Source of the DNA: Loxodes magnus
Lineage: Eukaryota > Ciliophora > Karyorelictea > Loxodida > Loxodidae
DNA: 64,000 bases
Reading direction: 5' to 3'
Assembly: GCA_946699065.1 (NCBI GenBank)
Contig: CAMPDV010000516.1
Coordinates: 62,001 to 126,000 of the forward strand
Below the pieces are notes generated by a model, which saw only the letters and a list, made by a program, of their open reading frames with translations, was not told the DNA's origin and ran no database searches. A program made the position numbers and the translations under genes. Shown piece after piece: positions 49,600 through 62,339 of this stretch; position 1 is the stretch's first letter; every line of letters begins with the position of its first letter.

Positions 49600-51290
49600 G
49601 TCGAAACTTCACATATTATTTAGCTGCTCCTAACATACCAAACATCGCTCTTCTTTTATATTTTAGCTTAGCATCTCTTTAGTTTGCCAATTCTTATTAT
49701 CAAGAAAGAAGAAGATCTTGTTTGCTTTACTCTTGCTACTTCAGCTTTTATATTTTACCTCATAGCCTTTATAGAAATTGAAGTCTTCCTAATTAAGCAT
49801 AAATCTTGCTGAAGGAAAAGAATATAAAAAATTCGAATAATCTATTCTATCTGCCAGTAATTTAGCTGAAGCTCCCGAAGGTAGGAATCTTTCCAAATAT
49901 ATTTAGGAAACGTTAGCTTCTTCATACTACAGGAGAAGGAAGAGAATGCTCTTACTTTGTATTTACGCTACTACTATCTAGCCCTCGATGAAAATTGAGT
50001 CATGCTTGTCTTTATCCTTAATGCTATCATCGTTACCTTCCATGTATTTAACCAAATTTTCTATCAATGAAGGAATTCTCTCAACTTTACCTCTTTAATA
50101 ATCTCAAATCCACATTAAGGTTAAACTTCTTACTATCAGCTGAATTAATTAAATTTTACATCATTAAAAGTAAGGCGAAATAGTTTCCTACAGCCAAATC
50201 AATTTGCTTTCGGTGATTCGGGAACTTGGAATTCTTGGTTTATTATTACGTAGTATTCTATTAAGTTTCCTTAGTCTCTCAAGTAAATCCACAATTAGCA
50301 AAGATTTTATTAATATCAGCGAAATTAACCGCAGTGTTTTCTCATTATTATATCAGCAAACTTTTTTAGTCTCTTATTTAAGATATTGGGTTAATTTTCC
50401 ATTTTATGCATTTTGACCTTTTTTTCTTTAAAAAGTTAAAGTTAAAAAGCTTTGCTAAATCCTTAGTAGTCAGTCATCTGACCTATTCTAACAGCTTGTC
50501 TCTATTAGTTTGTCTTGAATTCCTACTAGGCTTAGTTAGGCGGTGTAGCACTTCATTAGTGCACCATCCTTTAATATTCGGAATAGTTTTGGTCTTGCAC
50601 TTAGCGTTCCTAATTATTTATCCTAGGATTAAGATTTGAATTAAAGTATTTTTTTCTATAAATTTTTCCGCTTTATGTTGGATATATCCTAGATAGTTTT
50701 CTAAAAATATCTTATTTATTCTTTCTTTAAATTTCGCTTAGTTAGTAGCAGTATTTTCATTGGTTTTATTTATTGCACACGTAGCATTTTATTCTTCTTT
50801 TAAACTATTATTCCTATAACACTTATTTAATTTAAATTTACTACTTATTTTAAATAAACGTTTACTGTTTATTTTAATTTGAGGCTTCATTTTCTATTTC
50901 CGTAGGATCTGATTAATTCTGTTAAAACGAAAATGGCGTTACCTGAATTTACTATTAAATTTAAAGAATTCTTTGTTCCAGTTTGTTTTCTATTTCTTAT
51001 GATGATTAATATTGTTTCTCAAGTAAAGACGTTATTAGTTTTTCTAATTTTTCTACTTTATCAGTGAGGTATCTATTTTTGAACATAAACTCTTTTAATG
51101 ACTTAGATAATATTTCTATTTGAGTTTGTGTCGGAATTTTTTTTAATTCTGAATTTCCAAGTGGTTAATGTTCGTCATATCAATTATATTTCTCACTTTT
51201 ACTCATTTTAATTATTTCGCTTTTTTATTTTTTAGAGAATTTTCCTGTTTAAATGTTTTGTTCAAAGTTCTGTTATTTCTTAGAAGCCAT
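49600..51290 (-). pseudogene. LINE-type ORF1 with long C-terminal part, copy 2
   Basis: Counterpart of 14330-15997 with ATG at 51290. The zinc-knuckle region at 50786-50748 reads CYVCNKQNQWKYC, with both N-terminal Cys present; copy 1 keeps a His but has lost the CYVC part. The ancestral form was probably a full CCHC knuckle. Confidence 0.6.
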
Positions 51291-51499
51291 TTTATTTAAT
51301 AAAAGAGTTTGCTAGATGAAATTGAAGTTTATAATAATGTTTTTTCTACACTTGCTAAGTGCAATCTGAGCATTAATATTAATTAAATCACAGATAAATT
51401 AGTACTACTTTTAAACATTATTTTATTCTATTACTTTAAATTGGGAGAACTATCCCTAATAAATATTTTGATATTGTCTTCTTACATTAGGATCCTACA

Positions 51500-54170
51500 A
51501 TTTTGAAATTTTAAAGAGCAAACGATATTCTTAATTTTGATATATTCTAGTTAAATTATATTTTAGAGTAATAATTAATGGGAAATTATCAGTATGCAAA
51601 CCCGAATTTTGAATCACGCAAAAATTAGAGAAACGATCAATATTCAAGTGTTTAGTTGCTAGGAAATAATCATTACAGTAATGCTTACTCTATTAGTGAA
51701 TGTGTTGTATTATAGTCATTTAATACTATTAGGTCATTTGCTTTTATGAAATCTAATAGTCTTTAAGTATTATTGCTAATTTGTGATTAATTACTGCCAA
51801 ATTAGGAAGTAAAGCATTGAAATCACCAAAAGAATAGTAAGCCTCTAATTGTTATTATTATTTATTATATTAGAAAGATATTCATAAGCAAGTTCTTTTT
51901 AATTGTTTGGCTTTCCATTTGTAGGCAAATAGCATGAAGCAACTGTTAAATACCCAATTCTTATATTAATAAAATGTCCAGGAAGATTTGAGAAATCTCA
52001 TTTGTTTTAGCAAGAATCAAGTTACTTCTTTACTAATAGACATACTCCTCCTGCTCTAGTATTAGCATTTTAAAAATATGTACGATACTATTCTATTATT
52101 ATAGGGCTATATTATTCTTATGTTCATGTTTCATTTATAGAGAAAATATCAAAATCATTATCAATTATAAAAGAATATAAAGAAAATTATTTACTGTCAA
52201 TCGAATTTATATTAATATGTCCTATTTTTAATTATTTTTATGCTTACTATCCAGCAGGTAATCCTCCTTTATAAATACATATTTATTTTATCCCTTTTAT
52301 CAACCTAAATATGTACTAATTCTTTTCTAATTTCAGGATGTTAATGATAAAATTAGATTAGAATGTAAATTACCTGAGTTTTATATTCCTCTAACAGCTT
52401 TTTGTCTATTACTATTTAGTTTTTTGTACTATCTACTGTACCTTATGTTAATTCTTTATTTATTGTTACATATCTTCCTTGTATGTTTTTCATTTCATAT
52501 TAATTTCTTCTTAATGTTCCTTATTTAATCAAATTTTAAAGTTAAGGAGCCGTTAAGTTGAATTCTCTTATTATTTTATCAGACTCTTACAAATTTAGTT
52601 TCTACTACATTGAGCACTTAGCTGGTGGAATTAAATTATTATTATCTTCTTCATATTTCCTCTTGAGTTAATTAAAATTGTTATTAGTAGTTTGAGCTGC
52701 AATGCTGATTTAAATATTAGTTGTCTAAATCTGCTATTCTTTTATCCAAGGTTGAGTCTTCTGCTTAAATAATTATTTTTTAATTTCTTATTTTCTTAAT
52801 ATAATCTCTTCTAGTTTTCTAAGTTATTCTAGATATTTAAAATAAATTCCATATTAAGTTAATGATATGTTTATTGAAGTTTTAGTGATTTATATCTATA
52901 AAGTTGTTTGAAAATTTTTTTAACTTTATTCCAATTTTTCAGTGTTAATTTCAACTTCTTAATATTATCCTTAAACTAAATTTCCTAATCTTATTATAAA
53001 TTATTTGTTTAGATAATTTTATTTTCTACATTACATTTTATTTAAAGGTTTTAATCTGTCTAAATTTATTTATTTTAGCTTAGTAATTCTGTTTAGGTAG
53101 AATTTTCTGCTGTTTATTAAAGTTTGAGATAATATTGTTTTTATATGTCTATATTACATTTTTCTATGGCTAGTAGTTATTATTTATTACAACTTTTTAA
53201 GTGTTAAATTTCATTATGCTTTTAAGATATCAATATTTGAAATTCCATATCTTTTTATTATATTTATTCTTGAAACTCAATGTTTTATTTAAAATTCTAC
53301 TAATTTTATATTCTTAGCTGATTATTTAAAGTTATTAGCTTTATAGTTATTAGTCTTTATTTATAAATCATTTATTTTAAATTATCAACTATTGGTTTAG
53401 GGCTTTAGCTTCCAATAATTCAAACCCAATAGTCTTCTTTTACTAAGAGATTTCTTAATATAATTACTAAATGTATTCAAATTTAGATAATTATTTTTAT
53501 ATAGCTCCAGTTCTTTTAAAACATCCTATAAACTAGATTAAGACATTTATAAATACTCATACGAGCTAGTTTATGTCTAAGAATTTAAATGATTATTGTA
53601 GATTAACTGGATTTTTTAGGAACTAATGAATGACTTTTAAACTACTCTTAAAATTTATCTATTTAATAGATTTAATTAATTTCATCAGTTTATGCAGTTT
53701 AACTATTATATTGAGAAATACAATCTGCTTAGACTTCTATCTCTTTAGAATTATTTTGCTTTTTTCCAAAAATTAATTAATTATATTTAAACTATTGTTA
53801 TTACTTTTAGTATTTAGATTTTAGTATTTAATTTTAAATTTTCTTTAATTTCTTGAAAGTTTTATTTACATACATTTTGTACTATTCTATTACTGCTTCT
53901 TACTTACTTATAATCCTTTAATTAATTTGATCCTGATTTTCTTAAGCTGATAGAAATTTTTTTATTAAGAATAATTTGATTATTTTATAGATTTTATATT
54001 TATTATTTATTATTCAAGTTCTTTAATCTAATTTAAGAACTATTTTTACTAGTTTCAAACTCTTATTCCTAGGATTACATTTGCTCCTTCACTTCAATAA
54101 GTTAAGCTTAAAGTTATATATTTTGATTTCAAGATTATTTAGATTTTTTAGATTTTAATTTTCTTAATTC
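51500..54170 (-). mobile_element. LINE C, copy 2
   Basis: Counterpart of 16200-18870: coiled coil (~54160-53950), helix-turn-helix-like segment, APE endonuclease with FSINETWTQEQ near 52130. No reverse transcriptase before the next ORF1. The ATG at 18089 of copy 1 is ATA here. Confidence 0.72.
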
Positions 54171-54229
54171 TTTTGGTTTAAAAGATTGTCTAATTTATAA
54201 TTTTAGTACTATACATGATTATACTCTAA

Positions 54230-55320
54230 GTTTTAAGTAAATATGTATCATTTTATAATCCTGTTATTATTTTCATTTTGATTAATTAAAATATATTTTG
54301 TATCTTAAATATCTTTATTATTCCCCTATTATTTAAATTTCCTGAAGATATTTTTGATATCTTTTATTAAACATTGGCGGCAAAATTCGTTTTCTTTTGA
54401 TAAGTATATTTCTAAACTTTTAAAATGCGGTTCAACTGATGACATGGCTCCAAGGAATATTTAAGTTATCTTAATGGAAATGTATTTATTGCCTTTTAGC
54501 TACATTATTTTAGTATTTATCTTATTAAATTGGCTATTTATTTTATTAACTTCAGTTGTAGCGTTTCCAAATTCTAGATTTATGAAGGTGTAAACATCTG
54601 CCTATGGTTTGTTTATAAGATGACAGCTTCTTTATTGTTAGATAAAGAAGAGTCGCTAGTTTAAATTAGCGATTTTGAATTAGTTTGGATATATATCTAA
54701 GTAGCATTATTTGGTTAGGAAGATTTCTCTTATCTGATTATCTATTAAAAGGTACTGGGGTAGCATACCTTACAAAATATTTGTATGGAATTGTATGTTA
54801 AATTTGCTAAAATATTAGTAGATCTTATTTGGTTACAAGAAATAAACTATGAGTATTTAGAATTATTATACTTAAAAAAGCTGAGTCCTTTTAGTAATCT
54901 CTTTCTTTACAACTTAAATTTATTTTTTAACAAAAACTGCTTCATTTTCTCTTCATTTAACTGGATACAAATTTCTATTGTATTCTTCTAGTATTCTAAA
55001 TTATTACTCTCTAAAGTCAGCAATTCTTTCCACATCTTTTTGCACTCTAAATTACCTTTTACTATTTTCCATTTCTTAAGTTTTATCTGGCATTTCTACC
55101 TCGTTTTTATTCTTCATCATAACTGCTAAATATATTTTCCAAACTTGTAATTGGTTTCTCTCATACCGTTTAAAGTCTTTCACTCTACAACTGATTCTAA
55201 TTTTTTTAATTGTAATTAAGCATTTCTCACATAAAACACAAGAGAGATCTAATATATTTTCTATTTAGTACATCAAAATGCTCTTCTTGTATCTCATACC
55301 TGTATACTTTCATTTAGCTA
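54230..55320 (-). CDS. Unknown basic protein, copy 2
   Basis: Counterpart of 18900-19990 with very few differences over about 900 bases. Function unknown. Confidence 0.4.
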
Positions 55321-56060
55321 TATATAATATATAAGAAAAAATAGACTAAGCAGTTGTATAAACTAAAGTATTTTCCAGTCTTGAATCTTAATTAATATTT
55401 AATAAAATAGAATACTGTAAATAAGTAGAATAAATATAGAATAGTTAGGTTGTAAGGATATGGTTATGACACTATTATTAAGGTTATTTGTACTGTTATT
55501 TGATGCTTTTAAAATAATAGTATAGCTATGGAATTAGAGCTAATTTAGTTGCATTGATGTGTAGATTTGAAAGGTATTTTGTATGTTAATAAAGTAATCA
55601 ATTATAATTAATAAGGATATTTATATACTTTAAATGAGATTCTTTAGTCATTTATAAAACAACCATTAATCAATTTTATTAGATATATAATCAAATGTAA
55701 ATGGCTATGAGGCATGTCAAAAAGGATTATGCTTATTAATTAGTAGATATATAGTAGTAAACTAAATTAAAACTAATATATCAAATATATTCATTTCTAA
55801 CTAACACAATATAGTTCCATCAAAACCAATCAGACACTACAGATCAAAATATACTTATCTAATACCAATCAATACTTAATACGCTATCTATTTGCTTCTT
55901 TACAACATTTCCCTTTATTATTACTTTCATTATCTAATTTAGTTAGTTTAATTCAAGTAAACAAGTAACTATAAAAAACTAAAATAACAAAGATAAAAGT
56001 GAAAGAGAGAAAAGAGAAAAAAAGATATAGTAAATAAAATTGCAACCATTGTACAAAGCA
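55321..56060. other. Strand-biased block pair 1, copy 2
   Basis: T+G-rich then A+C-rich on plus, nearly identical to 19991-20740. The A+C half is the 3' flank of the minus gene at 56076. Confidence 0.6.
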
Positions 56061-56075
56061 TTTAACTTCACTTAT

Positions 56076-56498
56076 TCATTTAATTTATAAAGGCTTTGAT
56101 CTTATTTCATTATTTTATTTGTTAATTTTTGTATTCTGGATAATCTTTCCCATCATTTTTAAAGCGTCTAAGCTTATTTTCTTTAGCTTCCTTGAAATTC
56201 TTAAAACTATTTTTTCTTACTCTATTTCTTTCTTCAGAGCCTTTATTTCATTATGAATTAAAATATTTTGAGTCCATTGGATATTAGTTTAAACATTTTT
56301 TTGTAAATTTGGTTCATTAATTCTGTCGATAAATATGAAGTTATTCTTAGATGATATTACCTCTTGGAATATTTCTAACTAATGATATATTATAGTAATA
56401 TTCTTCAATTTCTGTGATTCTTCAGCAATATTTGTAAAAAAATTGCTTCAAATTATTGTGTGAACATGCTTAAATTTATAAAGCATATTGCTTTTCAT
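56076..56498 (-). CDS. Small unknown protein, copy 2 (intact, 140 aa)
   Basis: ATG at 56498 (MKSNMLYKFKHVHTIIW), one frame of 141 codons to TGA at 56078-56076. TGA also reads as Trp once at 56450. The protein is Lys/Ile/Asn-rich, with a helical, possibly coiled C-terminal half (EIKALKKEIEQEKIVLRISR). No known domain. Its 5' end overlaps the 5' end of the plus gene starting at 56466 by about 33 bases. Copy 1 is damaged at both ends, so this is the better candidate for a working gene. Confidence 0.6.
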
Positions 56499-57280
56499 GG
56501 TAAGCACTGATCGAAGGTGGAGAATTTTGCTCTAGTTGAGAAAATTATATTAAACCTTCTCGATAAAGAAAATTTTATCCTTCAAAATTCGTAAATAAAG
56601 CAAGGTATCTCAGAACTTCCTGAAAATTTCTACCTATTAAGCTATGTAGACTCAATCTTAAGATAATTTACCGAGATTACAAAAATCTATACAATCGATG
56701 AGTCACCACAGTACTTGAAAGATTTAAAGGAGATCTTTACTCTCTAATCGGGCTCTTCAGAACTTTTAATTTAATTCAAGGATTATTCATAATATTTAGC
56801 TGGTTCAATTAACCTTCATGTGTTACTAAGTAATATATTACACTATTTTTAGACAACTTAAAATTTTAATTATGTAAATTCTACTCTCTTGCATCTTTTT
56901 CTAAGCTAAAATCTAATATCACAGAAGTAAGTATTAATTTGAATGCTACCTAGAAGACTAAATTTAAAAGGGAAGTTTTATCTGCTAAGTATAAGGAGGC
57001 TAGAATTTAATAATCTGATGAGAAAGTTTCTAAAGATAAATAAATTAATGTGATTCTACCTTTATTAGGCTCACCACGATTAATAAAAAAACCAAATTTT
57101 GTTGTTAAAGTAGTCTAGAAATATTTCTTGCTTCGTCTGATCTCTTTGGTCACTTTTGTCTCAGTTTTTTAAATAAAAATTTATTACCTTTACTCTCCAA
57201 ATTCTTGTATTTCTTTCCAAAGGCTAAAGTTAAAAGGGAATAGAATAAAATCCAATTCTTGTGCCAAATTTCACAATTGA
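56466..57280 (+). CDS. Unknown soluble protein, copy 2 (intact, one short intron)
   Basis: ATG at 56466 (MLKFIKHIAFHGKHW), exon 1 of 136 codons to 56873, a presumed 32-nt intron 56874-56905 (GTAAAT...TCTAAG), and exon 2 of 125 codons to TGA at 57278-57280. Both exons are exact multiples of three and the join is in frame, which supports the intron. Sequence features: LVEKIILNLLDKENFIL, ISELPENFYLLSYVDSIL, IDESPQYLKDLKEIFTL, LINVILPLLGSPRLIKK-like end (the residues seen are INVILPLLGSPRLIKKPN). No family recognised and no membrane span. Substitutions against copy 1 in IDESPQ...LLIQF are mostly silent or mild. Confidence 0.62.
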
Positions 57281-57429
57281 ATTTATTTTTCTACTTAAAG
57301 ATATAATTTGTCTCAGCCATGTCTTCAGGTTTTTCCAATTCCTAACCAGATAAACGACATAGAGGCAAGATTACTCTGAGACTTGGACTTCAGCACCCTA
57401 GTTAGATTCTGGTACCGATCGAGAGAACC

Positions 57430-57997
57430 CTGAAATATAATGGCCTGATTTGATATATGTGTATAGGAAAGTTTAGTAGTTGGTATTAAAGTATGTATTT
57501 TAGAGTGTATGATAGTAATAATGACTTGTATTTAGATATAGGTTAATGATAATTTGATTATAGTTTTGATTAGATAAATAGTAATCTGTACTTGTATAAT
57601 TTAAATATAAGGATATATTAAAGATAGTTTTTTGACATTGTTGAATATGTTTTGGTATGTTATAAGCTGTATGTTAGTATCTGAATAATGATAATATTTG
57701 AATAATAGATTTTTAAAGATGTTTAGATAAAATTTGATTCTTTATTTATTTCAGCTTTAAAAAGAGCTAGTAAGGAAAATAATCTTTATTGTCAACTATA
57801 TAGCTATAACTACATTACCATATCAACATCATATATACACTTAAACATACAAAAAAACTTATAAAAATACAACATTAATAAGTATAGATTAACCATATTA
57901 ATAAGTAGTAACATATTTACTATAGATATTTAAACTACTTACATATAAAACTATATTTATTATCAATAATATTAATCATATCAATATTATTATTATC
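57430..57997. other. Strand-biased block pair 2, copy 2
   Basis: T+G-rich then A+C-rich, between converging gene ends; essentially identical to 22176-22747. Confidence 0.6.
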
Positions 57998-59438
57998 TCA
58001 GTTATCCCCTTTAACACTTCTATAACTCAACTTTTCTAAATCAATCCTCATTATTGAAACTCTTTTCTATTCAGAAGCAAAAACATATCCATAGACACCT
58101 CTTATTTTCATCTCAGTGTAAGCAAAGACATCTTTAAAAATTTAACTTTATTGCCATTATTCTTTGCTTCTTTTATATATTCTTCTTGAATATTCTTTCG
58201 TAAATGGATTTTTCATACCTCCAAATATGATAAAAGGTTCTAAAGAAACTATAGGAAAAGCAATAGCTTCAGGAAGATTCAAATTTTACTTACTCCATCT
58301 ATCATTCTATATGTTATACTTTCATATATCTTTTAAAGTTTATCCTTTCTAATTTGCACCTCCAAAAGAATAAATGTTTTATTAATCTTTATCTACTACT
58401 AAAGTTTACCAAACTATTAAGAATGGAAATTAAGAGCATTTTTATCATTTACTTTAGTTTCCTATCTTTAACTTTTCTACTGATTTTAAAGGTTGATTTA
58501 TACTAGTACCTCCTCCAACCACATAAAGATAATTTTAAGCTGCTGCTATTCCAAAATTAAATCTTCCCTCATTTAGATCACTAAGTTTTGTATTATTACC
58601 TTCGAAATCGAACTATCAAGTTTCTTTTATTCCTTTATTTTAATTTTAGTTTTTTCCTCCAATTAAATATAACTTATTTTAATATTCTATACTTTTACTA
58701 TATTCTGGAATTATAATTTAAACTTAGACTTATCGTAATTACTCAGTTTAAATGTTAAATAAACTTAATTTTTAAATTCTTCAATTAAAAAAGTGAATAT
58801 AGTTAGATTGAATAAAATGTTGCTATTAGGTTAGTTTATGTTATTTAGTCTGTTTAGTGTTTAACTGTTGTTACTTAGTATTGTATTATAGTTAGTTTCT
58901 TATTTGTGTGATATAATTTGAAGTTAATTTAGGGTTTAGTACTAAAGGTGGTTATATAGTGGAATATAGTTAGACTGTTATAGTTTGGATTTGAGTTGGT
59001 TTTAGATATTAGTAAATAGGGAATTAGGATGATTGTATAATATTTTAGTGTTATTAGTTGTAGTTAATGGTATTGGATGATATTAGTATATGGTATAATG
59101 AGAGTATTAGTAATGTTAGATAATTTGGTTGTAATGGTTTTAGATTTTTGCATAATTTACTTCCTTATCTCTTTTAATTTCTATCTAGCATCTTAAATCT
59201 TTTATATGTATTATTAGTTTTAAAATATCATTCTTATTAAATCACTTTCTTAAGGTAAGTCTTCAAATCTAAAATGGAATCCTTTTTAACAAATAGGACA
59301 TTACATTATGCCTTATAATCAGAACTGAGTATTCAAACACAAACCACAGTAAATATGTCCACAAGGTAAGACAGTTGGAAGAGCATTAGTTAAGTTGTAA
59401 TCTTCTTAGCAGATTAAGCATTTTGGTAACGCTTACAT
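57998..59438 (-). pseudogene. RING-Kelch protein, copy 2 (frameshifted)
   Basis: ATG at 59438 and terminal TGA at 58000-57998. The span is 5 bases shorter than copy 1 because of a 5-base loss in the low-complexity linker near 59072, so the RING and Kelch parts are out of frame. Both domains are otherwise well preserved, with amino-acid changes such as those near 58200-58260. If the linker were spliced out the gene could still work. Confidence 0.75.
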
Positions 59439-59795
59439 TTTTATTATTATTTAGATTAAAAAAGCTTATAAAGGTAATTTATAACAGTTACCATCAAAAA
59501 TTATAATTAACCATTATAAATTCAAATATCTATCATTACATACATACTACAATATTAACCTCTTATATCAAGTACCTATCTACAATCCGCACCAATACAT
59601 TTTGCTAAATTTAAAAAACCAACCAGCTTTACAACTTAATCACATTTTTTATTCTATAAATAACAAAAACATCTCTATCCTAAAATCTTTAAAAACTACT
59701 AGGAGCAATGCACTAAAAAAGGGACACAATCTTTAACTAATCTTAATATCAAAAAAAGTAGCTAAGTTAGAACATTTACTAAGACTAAAGCTCTT
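59439..59795. other. A+C-rich upstream region of RING-Kelch, copy 2
   Basis: Nearly identical to 24194-24540; no gene seen. Confidence 0.45.
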
Positions 59796-61878
59796 TGAAA
59801 ATCTTTAGAATGTAGGAAGAAAAGAATGAGAAAAAATAGAAGAGAATACGAAGCTCGGAACTGCTAAAAGAGAAAAATTTATAAATTTAAAAATTTTTAG
59901 AAGAAAAGAACTACAATCAAAGACTCTTTCAAGAAGAAATACAAACAAATGAAATTATTTAGCATTTCTAAGAAATCTTAAGTAAGAATATGGTAAAAAG
60001 AATGAGTGTGAGGAAATCCTTAGAAAAGGCAGAATGGAGTTTTTATTTAAAGTCCTACTTAAAATCTTCTAGGTTCTTCAGCTTTATCCCTAATGAGACT
60101 CGTTTCGAGAACTAGACCAAAGCTATCAAGCAGAAACAGTTTTATACTTAATGTTCAAACATAAAATCTTCCGCTTTTAAAATTTATTACTAATAATTTA
60201 AGAACTGGATATAAATATGAAACAGAATGGAGTTTTTAGTCAAAGTTCTTCTTTCAATTTTTAAGTTTTTCAATTTTATCCCGACAAAATCTTTAGAACT
60301 AAACACTAGCTCTCAAGTGAAACGGAGCATATACAATAAATTGTATTTTCATTCTTTAAGTACTTACGCTAATTCGTAACTCAGACGTATTTTGAGAAAA
60401 AGAACAGATTAGTCTAGAAAACGGATTCCAAACTTAAATTCTTCTTAACGTATCGAAGTTCTTAAGCTTATCATCTATCCAGACATTTTTTGAAAACTTG
60501 ATCAGAGCTCGCAAGGATAACGGACTCCAAGCTTAAAATTCTTCTTTTATTCTTTTAGTATTCAGCACTTTCGATAATTAGATTATGCTTTAGAAAACAA
60601 TCGAGCTCTAAAGGATACGGATTCCATACTTAAAGTTCTTCTTAAAGTCTTACAGTTCATAAAAATTAACTCTACACAGACTTTTTTTGAGATTTTGATT
60701 AGAGCTCTTAAGGATAACGGATTCCGAACTTAAAGTTCTTCTTACAGTCTTTTAGTACTTAGCATTTTCTATTCTCAGTTCAAATTTGGAGAATTTGATC
60801 AGAGTTTTCAAGGATTAACCGATTTCAAACTTAAAGTTCATCTTACAGTCATTTTGTATTTTCCGCGCTTTCAAAATTAAGATATAACTTTAGAAAGAGA
60901 TCCGATGTCTCTTTTATGAAAACTTGATTAGAGCTATAGACGATTAACGGATTCCAAATTTAAATTTCTCTTACAGATTTTTAATATTTAAGCACTCTCG
61001 ATTCTCAGTTCAATGGCATGATTTAAACAAATCTAAAGGATAACAGATTCCTAACTTAATTTCATCTTAAAGTATTTTTGTATGTCCGTGTTTTCGATGT
61101 TCAGATATAACTATAGAAAGAGATCCGAGCTCGCAAATGTTAACGGTTTGCAATCTTAAAGTTCTTCTTAAAATCTTACAGTTCTATAGCTTAATCTCTA
61201 ACCAGACTTTTTTGAGAGCAGTATCAGTGTTCATAAGGATTAACGGATTCCAAACTTAAAGTTTTTCTTACAGGTTTTTAATATTCAGCACTTAAGCTTC
61301 TCAGTTTAAATTTTTAGAACTTGATCAGATCACTTTTTAAAACTTAAATTTCATCTTACAGCCTTACAGTTCTTTAGCTTAATCTCTACCCAGACTTTTT
61401 GAGAGCAGTATCAGTGTTCATAAGGATTAACAGATTCCAAACTTAAAATTCTTCTTTAATCTTTTATTTTTTCAGGATTTTCGATATTCAGATTAATTAT
61501 TATTATTATCAGAGCTCTCAATGGAAACGGATTTGAATATTATATTTCTTCTTACAGTCTTTTAGTTCTTAAGCTCTAACTTTACTCAGATTTTTTTGGA
61601 GAACTTGATCAGTACTCTCAAGGAAATCCGATTCCAAACTTAAAGTTCTTCTTACAATCTTTTATTATTTCAGCACTTTCGATATTCAGATTAAATTTGA
61701 GAAAAAGATAATAGCTCGTATGTATGGCGGAGTCTTTACTTAAAGTCTGTTAACAGTTTTTTAAGTTTATCAGCATTATGTTTGTCAGATTTATTTAGAA
61801 CTAGTGCCGAACGCGCGAATATCTGATTCTTAACTCAAATATTTATTTCAGTACTTTATCTTCATTAGCTTTTTCGAA
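59796..61878. repeat. ~98-bp tandem array, copy 2
   Basis: Same repeat family as 24541-26940. Cores are near 60420, 60523, 60617, 60717, 60816, 60947, 61043, 61143, 61242, 61428, 61525, 61628 and 61726. It has about six more units than copy 1 between the first and last comparable cores, and it lacks the diverged right-hand units. Homology between the duplication copies ends inside it. Confidence 0.85.
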
Positions 61879-62330
61879 CTCCAAAAAGCAAAAATAACTA
61901 AAAGGGAATAGAAGTGGAAAAAGGAAGAATTTAGGAACAAGTTATAGATATGAAATAATGTTATAAATCTTCAAATGAACTTGATTTATCTAATACCTTT
62001 AACATTCATTAAATTATTTAGAATAAGAACATTAACTTGTTTGGTTATCTTTTAATAATATTTAAATTTTACTCTTTTAGTTATAAAGCATTAGAGCAAA
62101 TCATAGTATCATCTTATTTAAAAAAAGGGATTTATTAAAATAATAATAATAAGACTCAAATTTAGATAAAGAGAGTAAGTATAATTTTAAGAATAAGGAA
62201 AATAATAATAGTAGAAGACTTCTTAACTAAAAGTATTCCTATTAATACATTAATTGTATACCTTTAATTTAATATAAATCTTAATTGGATTAAAGAAAGT
62301 TTCCTATTTCAATTAAATTTAAAAATTACA
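61879..62330. other. A+T-rich unique sequence after the duplication
   Basis: No match to the block after copy 1 and no domain recognised. Confidence 0.4.
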
Positions 62331-62339
62331 GGAATAAGC

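Larger units (their letters stand above)
35398..61878 (+). repeat. Segmental duplication, copy 2
   Basis: Direct second copy of the block starting at base 1, about 35.4 kb downstream. Homology ends abruptly near 61878 within the ~98-bp tandem array, where copy 1 continues with more repeats and then a WD40 fragment. The left edge lies inside an open receptor gene (31922-36048), so the homology probably begins before 35398 but falls outside the window on the copy 1 side. Confidence 0.95.
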
